Shown piece after piece: positions 1-12,756 of a DNA stretch of 64,000 bases (its first letter is position 1; each line of letters opens with the position of its first letter). The stretch is from Theobroma cacao. Its lineage: Eukaryota > Streptophyta > Magnoliopsida > Malvales > Malvaceae. The notes below the pieces were generated by a model. The model ran no database searches. It saw only the letters and a list, made by a program, of their open reading frames with translations, and was not told where the DNA came from. Location: the NCBI RefSeq assembly GCF_000208745.1, contig NC_030851.1, forward strand, positions 9,069,024 to 9,133,023, in the 5' to 3' direction. Position numbers and translations under genes: made by a program.

Positions 1-590
1 CCCTAAGGGAGCATCAATCGGTGCTCCCCTCCTTGGTGCTCCTCTTGGGGAGTTGGGGAGTACGATTGTTGTTTTTTATTTTTTTAAGAGAATATATAAT
101 AATTTTTAAATTAATAAAAAATTTTAATTTTTTATTATTTTTGTTATAATACTTATAATCTTGAGATGGAATGTTTAGTTTTAAAATTAATAAATTTTTA
201 TATAATTTCACTAAAATTTTAAAAATTTATAATATTTCACCTTTATTTATTTAATAAATGTTTTTTAGACACAAAATTTAATAATAAGATTAGAAGTCAT
301 CACGATCGATGAGACAGGTTCACGTCAACATGCGTGCACTCTACCGCCTATTATTGCCAATGGATGCACAGTCTTGAACCCCATCTTTTACTTCTTTTGT
401 TCATTAATTTTCTGACACGGGACTCGGCGAGGTGCTTTTGGATGCCCTTTTTCTCCAATGAGCTAGCTATAAATAGATCCACCTGATGCCACAATAATTA
501 CTAATGGCGTCACTCTCACACATCCGATTTTTACTTCTAATTTTAACATATAATTCTTATAAGAAAAAATTTTTATACTTCAAAATTATT
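1..590. other. AT-rich DNA, no gene seen
   Basis: No coding signature on either strand. The first 60 bases hold repeats of a GGTGCTCC-like word and may be the cut end of a minisatellite that continues outside the window. A small minus-strand open frame here has AT-rich low-complexity composition and is not credible as a gene. Confidence 0.5.
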
Positions 591-642
591 GTCATGCCCA
601 ATTTGAGATCATGACCGATGCAAGAGTATGGAAAGGAGTGAC

Positions 643-805
643 TCTCTTAATCCAAATAAACCTTGAAATAATAAATAAAATACTCAAATCTAAATTATAA
701 AATACATTATCATGAAATTCTTATCTCTTAGTCCAAATAAACCTTGAAATAATAAACAAAATACTCAAATCTAAATTATAAAATATATTATCATGAAATT
801 CTTAT
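643..805. repeat. 81-bp tandem duplication
   Basis: Two near-identical copies lie head to tail: TCCAAATAAACCTTGAAATA begins at 651 and recurs at 732, a period of 81 bases. The copies differ by only a few substitutions (ATAAATAAA versus ATAAACAAA, ATACATT versus ATATATT), so the duplication is recent relative to its surroundings. Confidence 0.85.
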
Positions 806-1969
806 ACCATATCCATATAATCATATTTATCTCAAATATTAAATATTAGTTTTCACAGTCCTCTGCTCAATGTGTGGAAGCATAAACATAACAAAATTCA
901 AAATATATGCCATCTTGTGACAAATATTAACATATATCATATATTACAAATTATAACATAGTCATAATTTAAGATAGTCAAAATATAAAGATCGAACCAA
1001 CAGAGTAAGACTCAAAGCAAAGGGTTAACGTCAAGAGCGGACTTAGAAATTTCTCTAAGTAGTGTCATAACTAAAATAATAATAATTAAAATTATTTTTC
1101 TCAATCCAGAATCTGTTAGGAGAGTACTTTGATTAAATTCAATATGACTTAAAAAATTATTGAGTATCATTATTAGTAGAATTATGTGATTGTTGCACAT
1201 GACTTGAGTATTGAGGGACAATTTCTTATATTTTAAAATATCTTTTTATGATTTACTTATCTAAAAATCTATTAAAAATTACTACTTATTTCTTACTAGG
1301 ATAAACTAAAATATTAGAATTAAATAAAATATAATCTTGCATAGCAAATTATTAGGTTTAACAATTAATGGTTTGAAAATTTTCAATTCATTGATTAAAA
1401 CCAAGAATAAGCATCCACAAACCATATAAAGTTAAATACAAAAATCAAATAATCAAACAATATATCCCCAAAATAAATAAAAAAAAAGAAAACTCATAAT
1501 CTTAAGATATTATTTAACATGCAATACTATTTTTTATTAGCTAGATTTTTTTTCAGTCCCAAGCTATCAAATTAATTAAAAAATATTTAGACAAAAAGTA
1601 TTTAAAAACTTAATTTTGGTTGAAAATTATTTACAATTGAAGCCTAGATGAGTTATTTCGAAAGGGTAAAAAACACAATCAAGGATCGAGAAGAGGAAGG
1701 AATTTGAATTTTTTGACAAGGAGAGTAGTTTAGGTTTTAATTTTTTTAATAAAATTTTAAATTATAGAAATAAATATTTTTATCTTTCTATGTAGTATTT
1801 AAATATTAATATATAAATTACTTTTACTTGGAGTCTTTGACCTCACTCTCTATAAAATTGCAAAAAAAAAATAGTGGATTCATTAATATATTAACCATAC
1901 AAAATCCTAAATAAAAAGTATAACAACTACTTTAAGAAAAATAGTATAACAACTAAAACCTTTTAAGAG

Positions 1970-1997
1970 GTGAGTGGTGTCATGTGACACCACTCAC
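1970..1997. repeat. 13-bp perfect inverted repeat
   Basis: GTGAGTGGTGTCA (1970-1982) is followed after a 2-base spacer (TG) by its exact reverse complement TGACACCACTCAC (1985-1997). It is GC-richer than its surroundings. It could form a hairpin or be a dyad site. No gene lies beside it and no role can be assigned. Confidence 0.8.
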
Positions 1998-4900
1998 TTC
2001 AGCATGGGTCTGACCTTGGTTGACGCCTACTAGATGTCATGATGATCACCTACCAAGATTGATTGTAGAAATAGCTCATTCCATCGAATGGTGGGCCACA
2101 CAACTTATTAATCTGAAATAACAAATACATATTACATGTGTGAATTATAAATAATTTCGTGAGTAAATATAAAGAGGGGGAGCAAGCTAAGAGGAAGAGT
2201 ATTTGTCAAATACGATTTCAAAATAATGCAAGTAAACAAATATTAAATATTTCCAAAGTCCAATTCCAGAAAAAAAAAACAATTATTTCGAAGTTTACTA
2301 AGTCTGCTTCCTAAGCATATCAAGTGTTTAAAGATTTACATAAATCATTTTCCCAGCAAGACAAATATCAAAGGACTCAAAGTTCGTTTTACAAATATTA
2401 TAAGGTGGTTCTCAAAAGTGTTCAAGTAAAATAGTGATTTGAAAATAGTTTTAAGTTTTGAACAAAAAATTTAATGAGTATAAACATATACAAGTGGTTT
2501 GTGGAAATCAAGTGTTTAAGATTGATTTTGAAGTGTTAAAAATGTAAAACAAAGCATCCAAATATTTGATTATAAAATCGAATCAAAAGTATTTTTAGAA
2601 AATATTTTCAAAAATAGTAAAAAAAAAACCAAAACTAGTATGATTTATCAACACTTTGCTCAAAAGTATTGATACATTGCTCAATCTATCGATAAATTTT
2701 ACACAAAATGCTAACTAAAGGTTTTTGGATGATATCTATTGATACATCCTTTAGAAGTATCCTTTAGAAGTATCGATAGATTTGATACAGAATCTAATTT
2801 TTCAACCTAAAACTCACTATTAGGACCTCAAACAAGACTAACAAACACCTATAATCATATACTCAAGCTCAAACATCAAAGTCAAGCAAATATACAATCC
2901 AACAAGTCAAACTTCACAATAAAAAATAACGAATACCAATTATAACATAACAAACATCAATCTAAACATAACAATTATCAAACTGGATAAATAGTGGAGC
3001 ACTAAACAAAAGGACAATCAAATCAAAAAGTGTCGTTACACTTAAGAACAGTGCGTTACTCTTTGGCTGACAACCATTCTTTTCAAATAGGGTAGAACTC
3101 TGTTAGCTATCATCAAAACAAATCATTATGCACAATGGCTAATGTCCATTATCGCTAGCTACAGGTCCTCAAAACACAACAACTTTATTAAAACATTTGA
3201 CAAATATTCAAATGACCAAAAGCTCGTTTCTAAATCAAAGAGGTGATCCATTCGCCAACAAATCATAGGTTTGAGATTTAACTAAATCTTAGTCAATCAA
3301 CCAATTTTAAATCTCATAGACAAGGTGACCAAATGTTATAGTCTCATCAAAATAAATATCATTTCTCATATCACATTCAAATTCATCAATCACATATTAA
3401 TCATAAACAAATATTAGATTTTTGAGGTATGAAAATGTTTGAAAGGTTTGTTCCCCACACTCAAAACTAATTTATAGTAGACAGATTTACATAGTGTATA
3501 ACTTTCATCAAAATATATTTATAAACCCTTTTTCACATCACTAACTTATCAAAATTCATTTATATGCAAGGTTGTAGAATATGCATACTTAATTATATTA
3601 AAATAATTACAAACGTCGTATCTACCACCTCGTTGAAGCGTGCCTCTCCTCTAACAACTTTTGTCGAACACTTGATTCTCCGAAAGTATCATCTTGTTCA
3701 ACAACACATACAATCTAACTTTCCATCATCAATATCTTGTTCTCTAACTTTATTCTTAATGAATAACAACTTATCCTTCCATAAACTTCTCTAATTATTC
3801 ATTAATCTATAATTAGCAACTATAATCTAGCTTAAGAGTAAGCTCTAAAAGTTAACTAGCTAGAGTATCTTGTAACCTTACCTTGGTGAGCTTGAGAGAG
3901 TTTAATCCATCACAAATCCTTGAGTTTAAAGATTAAGAACGAATTTGTTAGAAATCCAAACCAAAAGTTTAAGTGTGAGAAATAAGAAAACTTTACCTCT
4001 AGGAGTGTGTAAAATAAAACATTGAGCTAGGAAATAATTTTTAAACACTTGAATATGATTCTTGATGATTGGAGTGAAAATGGAGTAAAAAGAGAGAAAA
4101 AAGAGCCAAAAGGTCAGCTAAGGATGAATAAAAGAGGCTGAGGGGTTTTAGGATTTTTTGTTTTTGAGAAATAGTTTTAGGGTGTGTTTTATTAAAGGAA
4201 AAGTCTAAAATACTTTTTTTTTTGAATTTGCATCAAATATATCAATATATTTCAAAATTTATCAATATATTTGGTTTTGAGTTGAATCTATCGATACATG
4301 ATGAACATACATCAATAAATAACTCAATCTATCGATACATGATAAACATGTATGGATAGATTCTATTTAGAATGCACTCTTGGTGTCCTTAATTGCCCTT
4401 AACAGGTTTTAAGCTTATTTACATTTAATACCATTTAAGTAAATGTCCTCATTTTTATTCCTTTCTTTTTTAGTCTCCATTTACCTAAGATATTTAATGT
4501 AAATAAGCAAACATCTCCCATTTGGATTCAATAAAAATATCTAAAAAATAAAAATCTAAAAGAATAAAAAATCTAAATTTTGGTTCCAAGAACAAAGTTG
4601 AAAAATGTCGATTGAAATTAAATTTTAAGGACTATTAACCATAGCAAACATACTTCTAAAATTATAGAAAAATCATTTCAAGTCATTTCAATATCAAAAG
4701 AACCATTACCGTTATTTTTTATTTTCAATAAATTGTTTTACAAAATCACATATTTTTACCCTTTCTAGACTTGGAAAATTCTACTTAAACTTCTACTTTC
4801 AATGGTGACACGTAAACAAGTTTGCTAGGTTACAAAGGATAGATAACATGAAAAAGTCTATAATCAAGAAACGAAATTATGTAGCTTAGAGGATAAAAGG

Positions 4901-5022
4901 CTCAACAAGTAAATGTACAATATACTATTGGGTCAAATTATCATTTAGCCTTCATAAAAATTGGGTTCCACAATTATATAAATACAGAAACAATGCATAT
5001 ATATGTATATATATATATATAT

Positions 5023-5077
5023 NNNNNNNNNNNNNNNNNNNNNNNNNNNNNNNNNNNNNNNNNNNNNNNNNNNNNNN
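5023..5077. other. Assembly gap inside TA microsatellite
   Basis: 55 N bases lie between TA-dinucleotide runs (5001-5022 and 5088-5122). The real length of this simple repeat is unknown. Confidence 0.95.
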
Positions 5078-5084
5078 ATACTAT

Positions 5085-5092
<8 letters not shown>

Positions 5093-5123
<31 letters not shown>

Positions 5124-5257
5124 TATATATAAATATTAATTTTCTTTACATTCTAACTTTAATTAACTCATGATATTATTGTTTAACTAATTAACTAACC
5201 AACTAATACTATTGTATTTTAATTATATCATTGTATTTATAAGATTTTTTTAATAGT
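5093..5257 (-). repeat. copia-1 3' LTR (decayed)
   Basis: It follows the polypurine-like GTTTAAGGGAC on the minus strand and shares TATAATTAAAATACAATA-type sequence with the 15427-15591 LTR. The far end runs into the TA microsatellite, so its terminus is not visible. The length is set by analogy with the other LTR (165 bp). Confidence 0.6.
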
Positions 5258-5419
5258 CCCTTAAACTCGAGGTGATTTGATATATATTAACTAAAGTTTA
5301 GCAACTAAGTTTGAAAATGACTTGAAAGATGTGTTTTGATACAGATATTAGCAATTCGATTTGTAGAGAACACTCAAGTCAAACGAAGAATTTCTTGAGT
5401 CACATGATGATGCATAAAA
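5258..5419 (-). pseudogene. copia-1 pol C-terminus, beyond CACTA insertion
   Basis: Minus-strand reading continues the RNase H end that stops at 8490 on the other side of the CACTA element. It shows the usual Copia tail: a short His run and VTQEILRL, then words matching the conserved 'DQIADIFTKTHL' type ending, and finally LEFKG next to the purine tract. One in-frame stop follows the LRLT word and further damage lies beyond it. The match of content across the 3-kb insertion is the best evidence for the insertion boundaries. This is a decayed gene with no function. Confidence 0.8.
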
Positions 5420-6144
5420 CACTATAAGAAATAGGGTATTATCAATGGAAAATTCTATCAGTGATAGATAAGATTTTGTCGATATGTTACATTATTGACG
5501 AAAATATTGAAGGATCCCTTCGTCGATAGTCGGTCGGAAATGATGTCGTCGATGGTGGTAAATCCATCGATGACGAATTTCTCCATCGGTAACTTATCGA
5601 TTAAAATTTTCGTCGACCATTCTGTCAGTTAAAAACTCAAATCGTTAGCAGTATAGTTGTCGGTGTCAGTTAAAATTTGTTGGTAAATTCTATTAGTAAC
5701 ATTACTGACGAATATTGTCCCGTAGGTAGTTCCATCAATGATTGTCGACAAAATCTTTTCATCAACAATTCTATCGGCATTTATTGACAGATACATCGAC
5801 GGAGTAAGTTTTGAAGTTTACCAGTAGTATTTGTCGACAATGGCAAGAATTTTGTTGGTATTCTGTCGGTATTTCATATGAATTCGGTCGATAATTGATG
5901 AATTATGTCATTAATAGATGATATGTGTCAACAATTCCATTGGTAATACTTGCAGAGTAGGTTTTTTTTTTACTATTTGTATTAAATTTTGTCTTGTTCA
6001 TAATGAAATTATTATTTGATGCTATTATTGATAAAGTAAACATATAGCAAACATATACATACATATAGGAAATATGACAATCCGATAAAATTGTTATTAA
6101 TAAAAAAAATTCCAATATAAATATCTGATAATAATCCAAATGTA

Positions 6145-6300
6145 AACATCTAATATAAATATAGATCTCACTGAGGGGGTAGGGGTGGATGCTGCTACTG
6201 TTGTGGCGGAGGTTGTGAATCCAACTGTCATGATGATGAAACCCTAGAGGTGTCTGACTGAGATTGTGATCTCCTCAACCAATTACCTCCAACGACAAGT
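6145..6300 (-). pseudogene. Possible remnant of CACTA-encoded protein tail
   Basis: Read on the minus strand, one frame gives a Ser/Gln-rich then Pro/Gln-rich stretch (words LRRSQSQSDTS, QPPPQ, HPPLPPQ) ending in a stop, interrupted by one TGA and one TAG. Many En/Spm-type proteins end in Q/P-rich tails, so this may be what is left of the element's own gene. No conserved catalytic core is visible, and low-complexity composition alone is weak evidence. Confidence 0.3.
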
Positions 6301-6599
6301 GATTAAGTGTGTTGAAACCTATCATCAAGGTCTTGACGTTACTAAGCAATTGTCAATATCCTTTGAGCTCAAGTGTAAGAGGCGACAAAAAAAATGGTGC
6401 ATCATTAGGGCCACAAGCAGACTCAAATGTCACGGTTGCAACCAAAAGTCTTAAAGCAAGGACTCTGGTGCCAAAATCATATATGTGGGTTTGAGTACTG
6501 GTGGACCTTCCAATAGCCTCGGTTTATACCTCTGGATCAAACTTCGACTGGCTTGATGGCTTCACATCGTACTTCTACATTAATGTCGAAGAGTATGAT

Positions 6600-8050
6600 T
6601 CATACAAATACTTATAACCCATTACATACCTTAATTAACTAAATTATTTAATCAAGTCAATAAACACCTTAAATTATTTAAATATTTTAAAATTAAATAA
6701 TATAACAAATTTAGTAAATTTTTTAATTACTAAAGCATTTTTTTCATTTGATTAGTCAAATTATTTAATTGATTTAATCAAACTTTAATTAATTTAAATA
6801 CTTTTAAATTTTACTAAATTTACCCATACATTTGGAATTGATTAATTACTATTATTTGATTAGTTAAATTACTAATTTAATTAATTGATTAATTACTAAT
6901 AAATGATTTAATATAATTAGTTAAAATTTTTAATTAATTGCCTAAACACTTAATTAATTTCAATAAAATATTATATAATATTACTCATGTAATTTATTGC
7001 TTAATTAGTTATAATACATTACATTACTTAATTAAGTTAATTATTCAATTAACTCATTAACAACTTAATTAATTTAAATATTTTTTAACTTAAATAATAT
7101 CACTAATTTAAACATTTTTCCATTTACTTAATTCCATTTGATTACTAAAACTTAATTCCATTAATTTAAATTTTGCTTAATTACTAAACTTTGCTTAATT
7201 ACTAGATTACTAAAGTTTGCTTAATTAATTACTAAAATTTATACCCTAATTTTTAGTAAACAACTAAAACCTAAACCAAAGTTTTTCAATTTGATTTTTC
7301 AATGCCAACACCTAAACACCAAAAGTTTGCTAGCAGCTACAAACCTAAATGCCAGCAGCCAATTAACAACCAAATCAAGTAAATTTTGCTTGAAATCATC
7401 ACACACATAAGCAACAAATCATTGAACTATAATTCAAACCCAATAACAATTCTAAAGTAATGCTAGCAATAAATCATAATGCTTAAAATTGTAGCAACAA
7501 ATCATAATCAATAAAACCTTAAAGTTCCTATGAATCATAATCATATACAATAATGCTTAAAATTCCAACATTTGATCATATACAAACAACAGCCAAAACT
7601 GTACAAAAATTCTACCAACAAATGGACAATAATGCAACAAATAATACTAACAATAGCTACAATTAAGCATGCTTAAAACCCTAAACCCTAAACGAAAAAA
7701 TCCTACACCGTAAACGATAGAAATTTAACCTTTAATTGAGAGTAAATTGAACTAGAGAAGGAGAAGGAGAATGGACATCGGACGAAGCTTTAATAGAGGG
7801 TGGGGGTGGGCGGACAGGAGAAGGAAAATGAAGGGAATGAATGGGACAGAAGAATGAGGGATGGGTCAGATTAGTAGACAATTGAGTTAGTGGTCTAAGT
7901 GGGTGGATTGTTGGTGAAGGGCACTATCAGGTCGAGCATATGGTCAGGTGGCAAGAGGGTAGGAGAGTGAAAAGACAGAGAAAAAAGAGAGAATACATGA
8001 AGGAAAAATGGGGGCAAGAATCCTGCGTGGGGACTTTAAGTATAATCATC
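6600..8050. other. CACTA interior, no gene seen
   Basis: The interior is AT-rich with many TTAATTAATT words (6600-7260), then an A/C-rich stretch. A short run CCCTAAACCCTAAAC (about 7679-7693) matches two plant telomere units but is too short to be called a telomere. A purine-rich block with GGGTGGGGGTGGGCGG (about 7798) follows. Confidence 0.5.
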
Positions 8051-8489
8051 AATGGAATCATTAACAAAATATTCTGTCAGTGATTTCGTTGGTAGTAATA
8101 ATTCAAAATCCCCATGCGGGAAATTTAATTTTCAATTACCGACGGAATCTCTGTCAATAAGTCTGTTGGTATTAAACCAATGTATTACTAACCAAAAATA
8201 TGTTGGTAATTATGTCAATAACTTGACCACATTACCGATCACACATTCTATCAGTATTTTAATCGGTAATGCTATTACTGACAAAATCAATCCGTCGGTC
8301 AACCTTGTGCCATCTTACTATTCATGCACACCATTTTTTTACTGATGAAATTCCGACGGATTTCATTCCATCAGTGATTTTTGTTAGTAATCTGTTGGTA
8401 CTTCTAACATTCTAGTTTCGTCAGTAATTACCGACAAATTATTCCTGATGGAATCCATTCCATTGGTAATACATGCTTTTTATGTAATG

Positions 8490-9000
8490 AAATGATAATC
8501 AATCTTAATTTGCTTGGTGCATTCATGAAACACATTATTGTGAGCAATCTGGATAGTACCTATATTCTCACAATGAAGTACAAAGGTAAAAGAGTGTGTA
8601 ATGCCCATATCTTGTAGCAATTTATGAAGCCAAAATAACTCAAAAGTAGCATTTGCAAGAGCATAATATTCTAATTCAGTACTAAAGCAAATAGTAACTA
8701 TTTTATTCTTGTTACGACAAGAAATGAGAGAATCAGTCCAAAAAGAAATAATAATCGGTGGTAGAACAATGACTGGTGGGATCACCTGCCCAATTAGTAT
8801 CAGAATACCTAGATAAACTAGCGAAGAATTAGTAGAGACATGAAATTTATGAATGTGTGTGCCTTTAACATAACAAAGAATACTAAAAGTGAGACAAACG
8901 AAAAGCAACCATAAATTGAATGACTAGATGAATAATATAAAAAATACCAAGTTGAGTTATTATAAGATAAACCAAACTCTCGACAAGTTAGCAATATAAA
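8490..9000 (-). pseudogene. copia-1 RNase H fragment
   Basis: The 142-codon minus-strand frame from 8908 shows the Copia RNase H pattern: RYVKGT-like start, a SL.S.RNK word, then STELEYYALANATFELFWL (canonical 'SSTEAEYRALA'), LLQDMGI, LHCENIGTIQIAHN, and a HE.TK.I.IDYHFI end. RNase H removes genomic RNA during reverse transcription. The frame breaks at 8490, exactly where the CACTA element enters. The key Glu of the STE.EY word is kept, but other positions are substituted. It is a dead fragment. Confidence 0.88.
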
Positions 9001-9900
9001 CTAGGATTAGAAAGAGGAGTTCCATCTATCAGAGTAAGTTAACATTATGCTCTAAGGAAGTAGACATAGTCTTGATGTCAATATTGCTAGTCCAAGAAAA
9101 CAAATTAGATGAATATTTAGCTTGAGAGATAGAGTATTCATCAATATTGAAGGGACCTCAAGTCCTAAGAAATAACTACGAGAGCCTAGATCTTTCATTC
9201 CAAATTGCTGACTAAGAAATGTTATAATTTTGGAATATAGGTTGTATTATTACTAGTGATGATCATATCATCAACAGAAAGAATAAGAAGAGCAATGTCG
9301 TGAGTAAATGTTGAATAAATAATGTAGAATCATGAGAGCTAGAAATAAAACCAAGTTGAGTAATAGTGGAATGAATTTTGCAAACTAAGCTCTTAGTGTT
9401 TGTTACAAATTTTATAAAGTTCATTGAAGTTTATAGACTTTATGAAAAAGATAAAAGTAACTAGGTGGAGGCAACACATACACTTCTTGCTTTAAGAAAA
9501 GTTTATTTTTTACATCTATTTGAAGAAATGTACAATGTTTGACAACAACAATGGCTAAAAGAAAATGGACAGAAGTTATATGAGTTACAAGAACAAAGGT
9601 TTCTTCATAGTATATCGCATACTCTTGAGTATAATCCTTGGCCATTGAGCAAGCTTTATAATTTTCGATAGGCCCATCTAAATGGGTTTAGATTTTATAA
9701 AATCATTTACAACCTAATAAGAGTCTTACCAAAAGGGAGGTCGACTACATCCCAAGTATGAGTTTTCTCAAGAACTTGAATCTTATCATTCATAGCTTGA
9801 TGCTAATCAAGGTTAAGTTTAGTTTCATGATAAGACCGAGACTCATGAAATGTTACAAAAGTAGAAAAACAATGATAATTATGGAGATAATGAAGAGTTC
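9001..9900 (-). pseudogene. copia-1 reverse transcriptase fragment
   Basis: The minus-strand piece 9645-9421 gives a Copia reverse transcriptase start (AKDYTQEYAIYYEETF.LV.ITSV, then DVKN and an EVYVLPPP word). About 150 bp further on, 9246-9275 encodes VDDMIITSNN, the catalytic YVDD box with Tyr replaced by Ser. Between and after them the frame is broken by stops and indels. At 9700-9900 short words resemble the region just before the polymerase. Intact Copia reverse transcriptases polymerise LTR cDNA, but this copy cannot. Family assignment rests on the motif order and is firm. Exact domain ends are not resolvable by eye. Confidence 0.82.
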
Positions 9901-11000
9901 CCTTACTTTAGTTGGACAATGAAGGGTGGAAGCAAGTATAGTATCAATAATTGCTCAAATTCTACAAGGACAAGAGTAGGAGCAAGAATATGAGGCAGCT
10001 CATTAAAAGTAAGTGTAACAAAATCGGGAAAAAACTCAATAGCTGTATTAGTAAAAAGATGAAAGAGATGGAAATGAGGAATACATTTTTTATAAAGAAT
10101 AAAACAATGTCTTTCCAAAATGTGACATTCCTAGAGATACATTATCTATTCAAAATAAGATCCCAATAAAGATAACCTTTATATTCTATACCACAACCAA
10201 GAAAACAAAAAAAAAACACATGGTTTTAATTTGTACGTTCATGTGGTTGTAATAGAACAAAACAGCCACAACCAAAATATATAAAAGCAAAATAATTAAG
10301 AGACATACTAAATAGATGTTCAAAAGGTGAAGGCCTATCAAGGTTTGAATAGAAGTACGATTTATGGCATGTACGATAGTTACGGCAACTTTATCGCAAA
10401 ATTTTTTAAGATAACAGGCCAAAAGGAGATGGTTATATTCTACCATTTTATTGAGAAGCACGGGGATAAGAACGTTGAGCTACAATGCTTTTTTTATCAA
10501 GAAACTAAAAAAGCAAAGAATCTTGATATTTCGTGGCATTGTCAGTATGAAGTATTTAAATGATATAAGAAAATTGGTTTTAATCATACTAGCATACTTA
10601 ATATATACTTAAGGTAATTCAAATCTATGTTTTAAGAAATAAGTCCAAGTAAAACGAGAATAATTATCAATAAAGATAACAAAATATTGATAACCATTCA
10701 TAGAGGAAATAAGAGAAGAACCCTAAATATTAGGGTGAACAATTTCAAAAGAAAAATCAGAAATAAAAGTACTTTCATTAGAAGACAAAACTGTTTGTTT
10801 TGCTAGTTTACAATTCAAATAATGAAAAGACTCAAATTTTGTAGATTCTAACAACTCACGAAAAACTAAATGATGAAGTTTACTTACTGAAGCGTGACTT
10901 GAATGAAGTTGCCACTAATATAAAGAAGAATTAAATGTAGTGGAAATTGACACTTGTTTACCAGGAGAAAGAGATAGACAAATGCAAACAACCTTTCCAC
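9901..11000 (-). pseudogene. copia-1 integrase region
   Basis: Minus-strand words in Copia order: LHHLVF.ELL and a single NCKLAKQ word (zinc-binding/GAG-pre-integrase part, about 10950-10800), SSMNGYQYFVIFIDNYSRFTW.YFLKH (catalytic core, about 10740-10610), NKMVEYNHLLLACY and AINRTSIQTLIG (core end, 10460-10330), then a VFLVVV word of the C-terminal part near 10190. Integrase joins retrotransposon cDNA to host DNA. Many stops and frameshifts separate the words, so it is non-functional. Confidence 0.82.
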
Positions 11001-12254
11001 CTTGTGGTCTGTCCTAAGAATCTTTTTCATCTGTGAATCTTGTACCTAACAACCAAAGAAAAAGAAAACAACAATATGGTCTAGATCACATAATTGACTG
11101 ATAGAAATAAGATTTAATGCTAAAGTAGGAACAAAATAGGTATCAAGAAGATCAAAATGTGAGTCGAAAACATGTCCAATGTGCATGATATTCATTTTGT
11201 AACATTTGTAGTATGGATTGGAGGAAAAGATGTAACAGACATTTTGGTGGAAAAAAGAGAAGAATTAGGAGTCATATGATTACAACAGGTAGAATCAAGG
11301 AGACAAAAAAACGAGTTCCTTGAAGAAAAAGAGAAGGTAGTATGAGAAGAAAAATTGGAAAAAAAAATTTTTTTAATAGAGCTTCAATATCACTTATAAT
11401 GAAAGTAGTTGTTCCCTCAAATGCAGCAATAACAATGGATGAAGATCTTGATGTTTAGAAATTTCCTTTAGATTTAGAGGTAGCAACCTTTTGTTCAGAT
11501 GTACACATAGAACAATTCTCAATAATATGTCCAACCTTATGACAATGGTGACATTTAATCGTAGGGCAATAAGAAAAGTAATGACCATTTTGTCAAAAAC
11601 TCTTACAAAACTTAACTATTGATTTTTGGTTTGATGTCCTAGAATGGGGTGTACCAAGAACACATCAATTTGGGAAGATTTATCTAGATCAAGATGAGTC
11701 TTCTTACATGTGATTTCTTGAATAGTAATATCTTGTGTCGGAAGTGGACTTCGATGTAGTAACGAAGCCCTAATAGCTTCATATTATGGACAAAGAGCTA
11801 TGAAACTTGAATATGATTAAAAAAATCCTCACTGATTCTAGCATGAGTCAATTGATTCAAAATATGTTGAACTTGGGTCAAAATACTCATTTATCGATTG
11901 ACTAACTTCTTGTTTATGATTGTGAAGAGAAGTCCATAATTGATAATAGTAAGCAAGCCCATAAGTTTTATATTTATTGGCCAGAAAGTCCCAAATCGTT
12001 TTTGTTATCTCAAAATTAGTAAACTGTATATCAGTATTGAAAGTAAAGTTATTGTGAAACCAAGTAATTATCTATTAATTTTTGTTGTCTTAATCTTTAA
12101 AGTGTTTTGCAAATTTGGCAATAATTTCATCATCACAATGTGTAAGTTGAATGATGTCTTCAGTGATAATGAGTCACAATTTATGCCCAATAAGAAAACT
12201 TCTTATACTTTAGACTCATATATTATAGCTGTTTCCTTTTAAAATTGTTGTAAT
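11001..12254 (-). pseudogene. copia-1 gag remnant with zinc knuckle
   Basis: On the minus strand, 11553-11512 encodes CHHCHKVGHIIENC, a complete CX2CX4HX4C nucleic-acid-binding knuckle. Upstream (about 12000-11760) come WDFLANKY, YQLWTSLHNHKQ and SQSINEY, the pattern of the Copia gag (UBN2-type) capsid domain, then YEAIRAS. Gag packages the element's RNA. The amino-terminal part is lost in noise near 12240, where the hAT element begins. Several stops are present. A plus-strand 100-codon frame over 11940-12242 is the antisense shadow of this gag. Confidence 0.8.
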
Positions 12255-12756
12255 TAGGGATGTCAACGGGTAAAGTGCTCTATAATTTCAAGGTACACAA
12301 ACCCTAACCCTATAAAAAATCAACTACCCTAACCCTATTAACTACCCGAATAATTTTAAAATTTACTATCCTAACCCTAACCCTATTACATTTTTACTAC
12401 CTTATAATTACCCTAATCCGTTTAAAAACCTGATTAGATTAAAAAATTATTAAAATCATCTTCATAGGTACCCAATTACTTAAACCCGTATACATATACA
12501 ATAATATTTCTTTACGTATTTCATAAAATTAACTACTAATTAAATTAATAAAAACAAAAATAATAAAATTTAAATTTAAATAATAAAAAGCAAAGATCTT
12601 AAACATAAACTTAAATAATTAAAAATAAATATCCATACAACGATATAAACTTAAATAACTATACATAAATATCCAAATAACAACATAAACTTAAATAACT
12701 AAACACAAAGATCCAAACAAATAACATAAACTTAAATAACAAAAAAATAATTTTTA

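Larger units (their letters stand above)
591..4920. repeat. Possible decayed Ty3-type LTR region
   Basis: No gene is visible in 4.3 kb. The stretch opens with TGTCATGCCCAA followed by a GATCATGACC word. This resembles the way the B-family LTRs of this window begin when read on their minus strand (TGTCACGATCC), a start typical of Del/Tekay-like Ty3 LTRs. Inside are clusters of TATCGATA-type words (about 2685-2697, 2771-2780, 4289-4297, 4330-4340). The right end is guessed from the change to simple TA repeats. This could equally be several unrelated repeats. Assignment is inference, and the absence of genes is what is seen. Confidence 0.3.
5420..8489. mobile_element. Non-autonomous CACTA (En/Spm-like) element
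   Basis: The left end reads CACTATAAGAAATAGGG, close to the En/Spm consensus start CACTACAAGAAA. The right end reads TTTTTATGTAATG, its decayed reverse complement. Both sides carry AAA (5417-5419 and 8490-8492), the 3-bp duplication expected of CACTA transposases. About 0.5 kb inside the left end and 0.45 kb inside the right end are packed with short words such as GTCGATGG, CATCGGTAA and CCGACGGA in both orientations. These are the subterminal repeats that bind transposase in this superfamily. No transposase gene is present. The host copia-1 RNase H frame continues on the other side, confirming both ends. Confidence 0.88.

Noticed and set aside
7677..7693. CCCTAAACCCTAAAC as a telomere relic
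   Set aside because: Only about two units inside a CACTA element; far too short.
12299..12400. CCCTAACCC runs as interstitial telomere
   Set aside because: The unit is CCCTAA, not the plant CCCTAAA, and it is irregular and lies in the subterminal zone of the hAT element.
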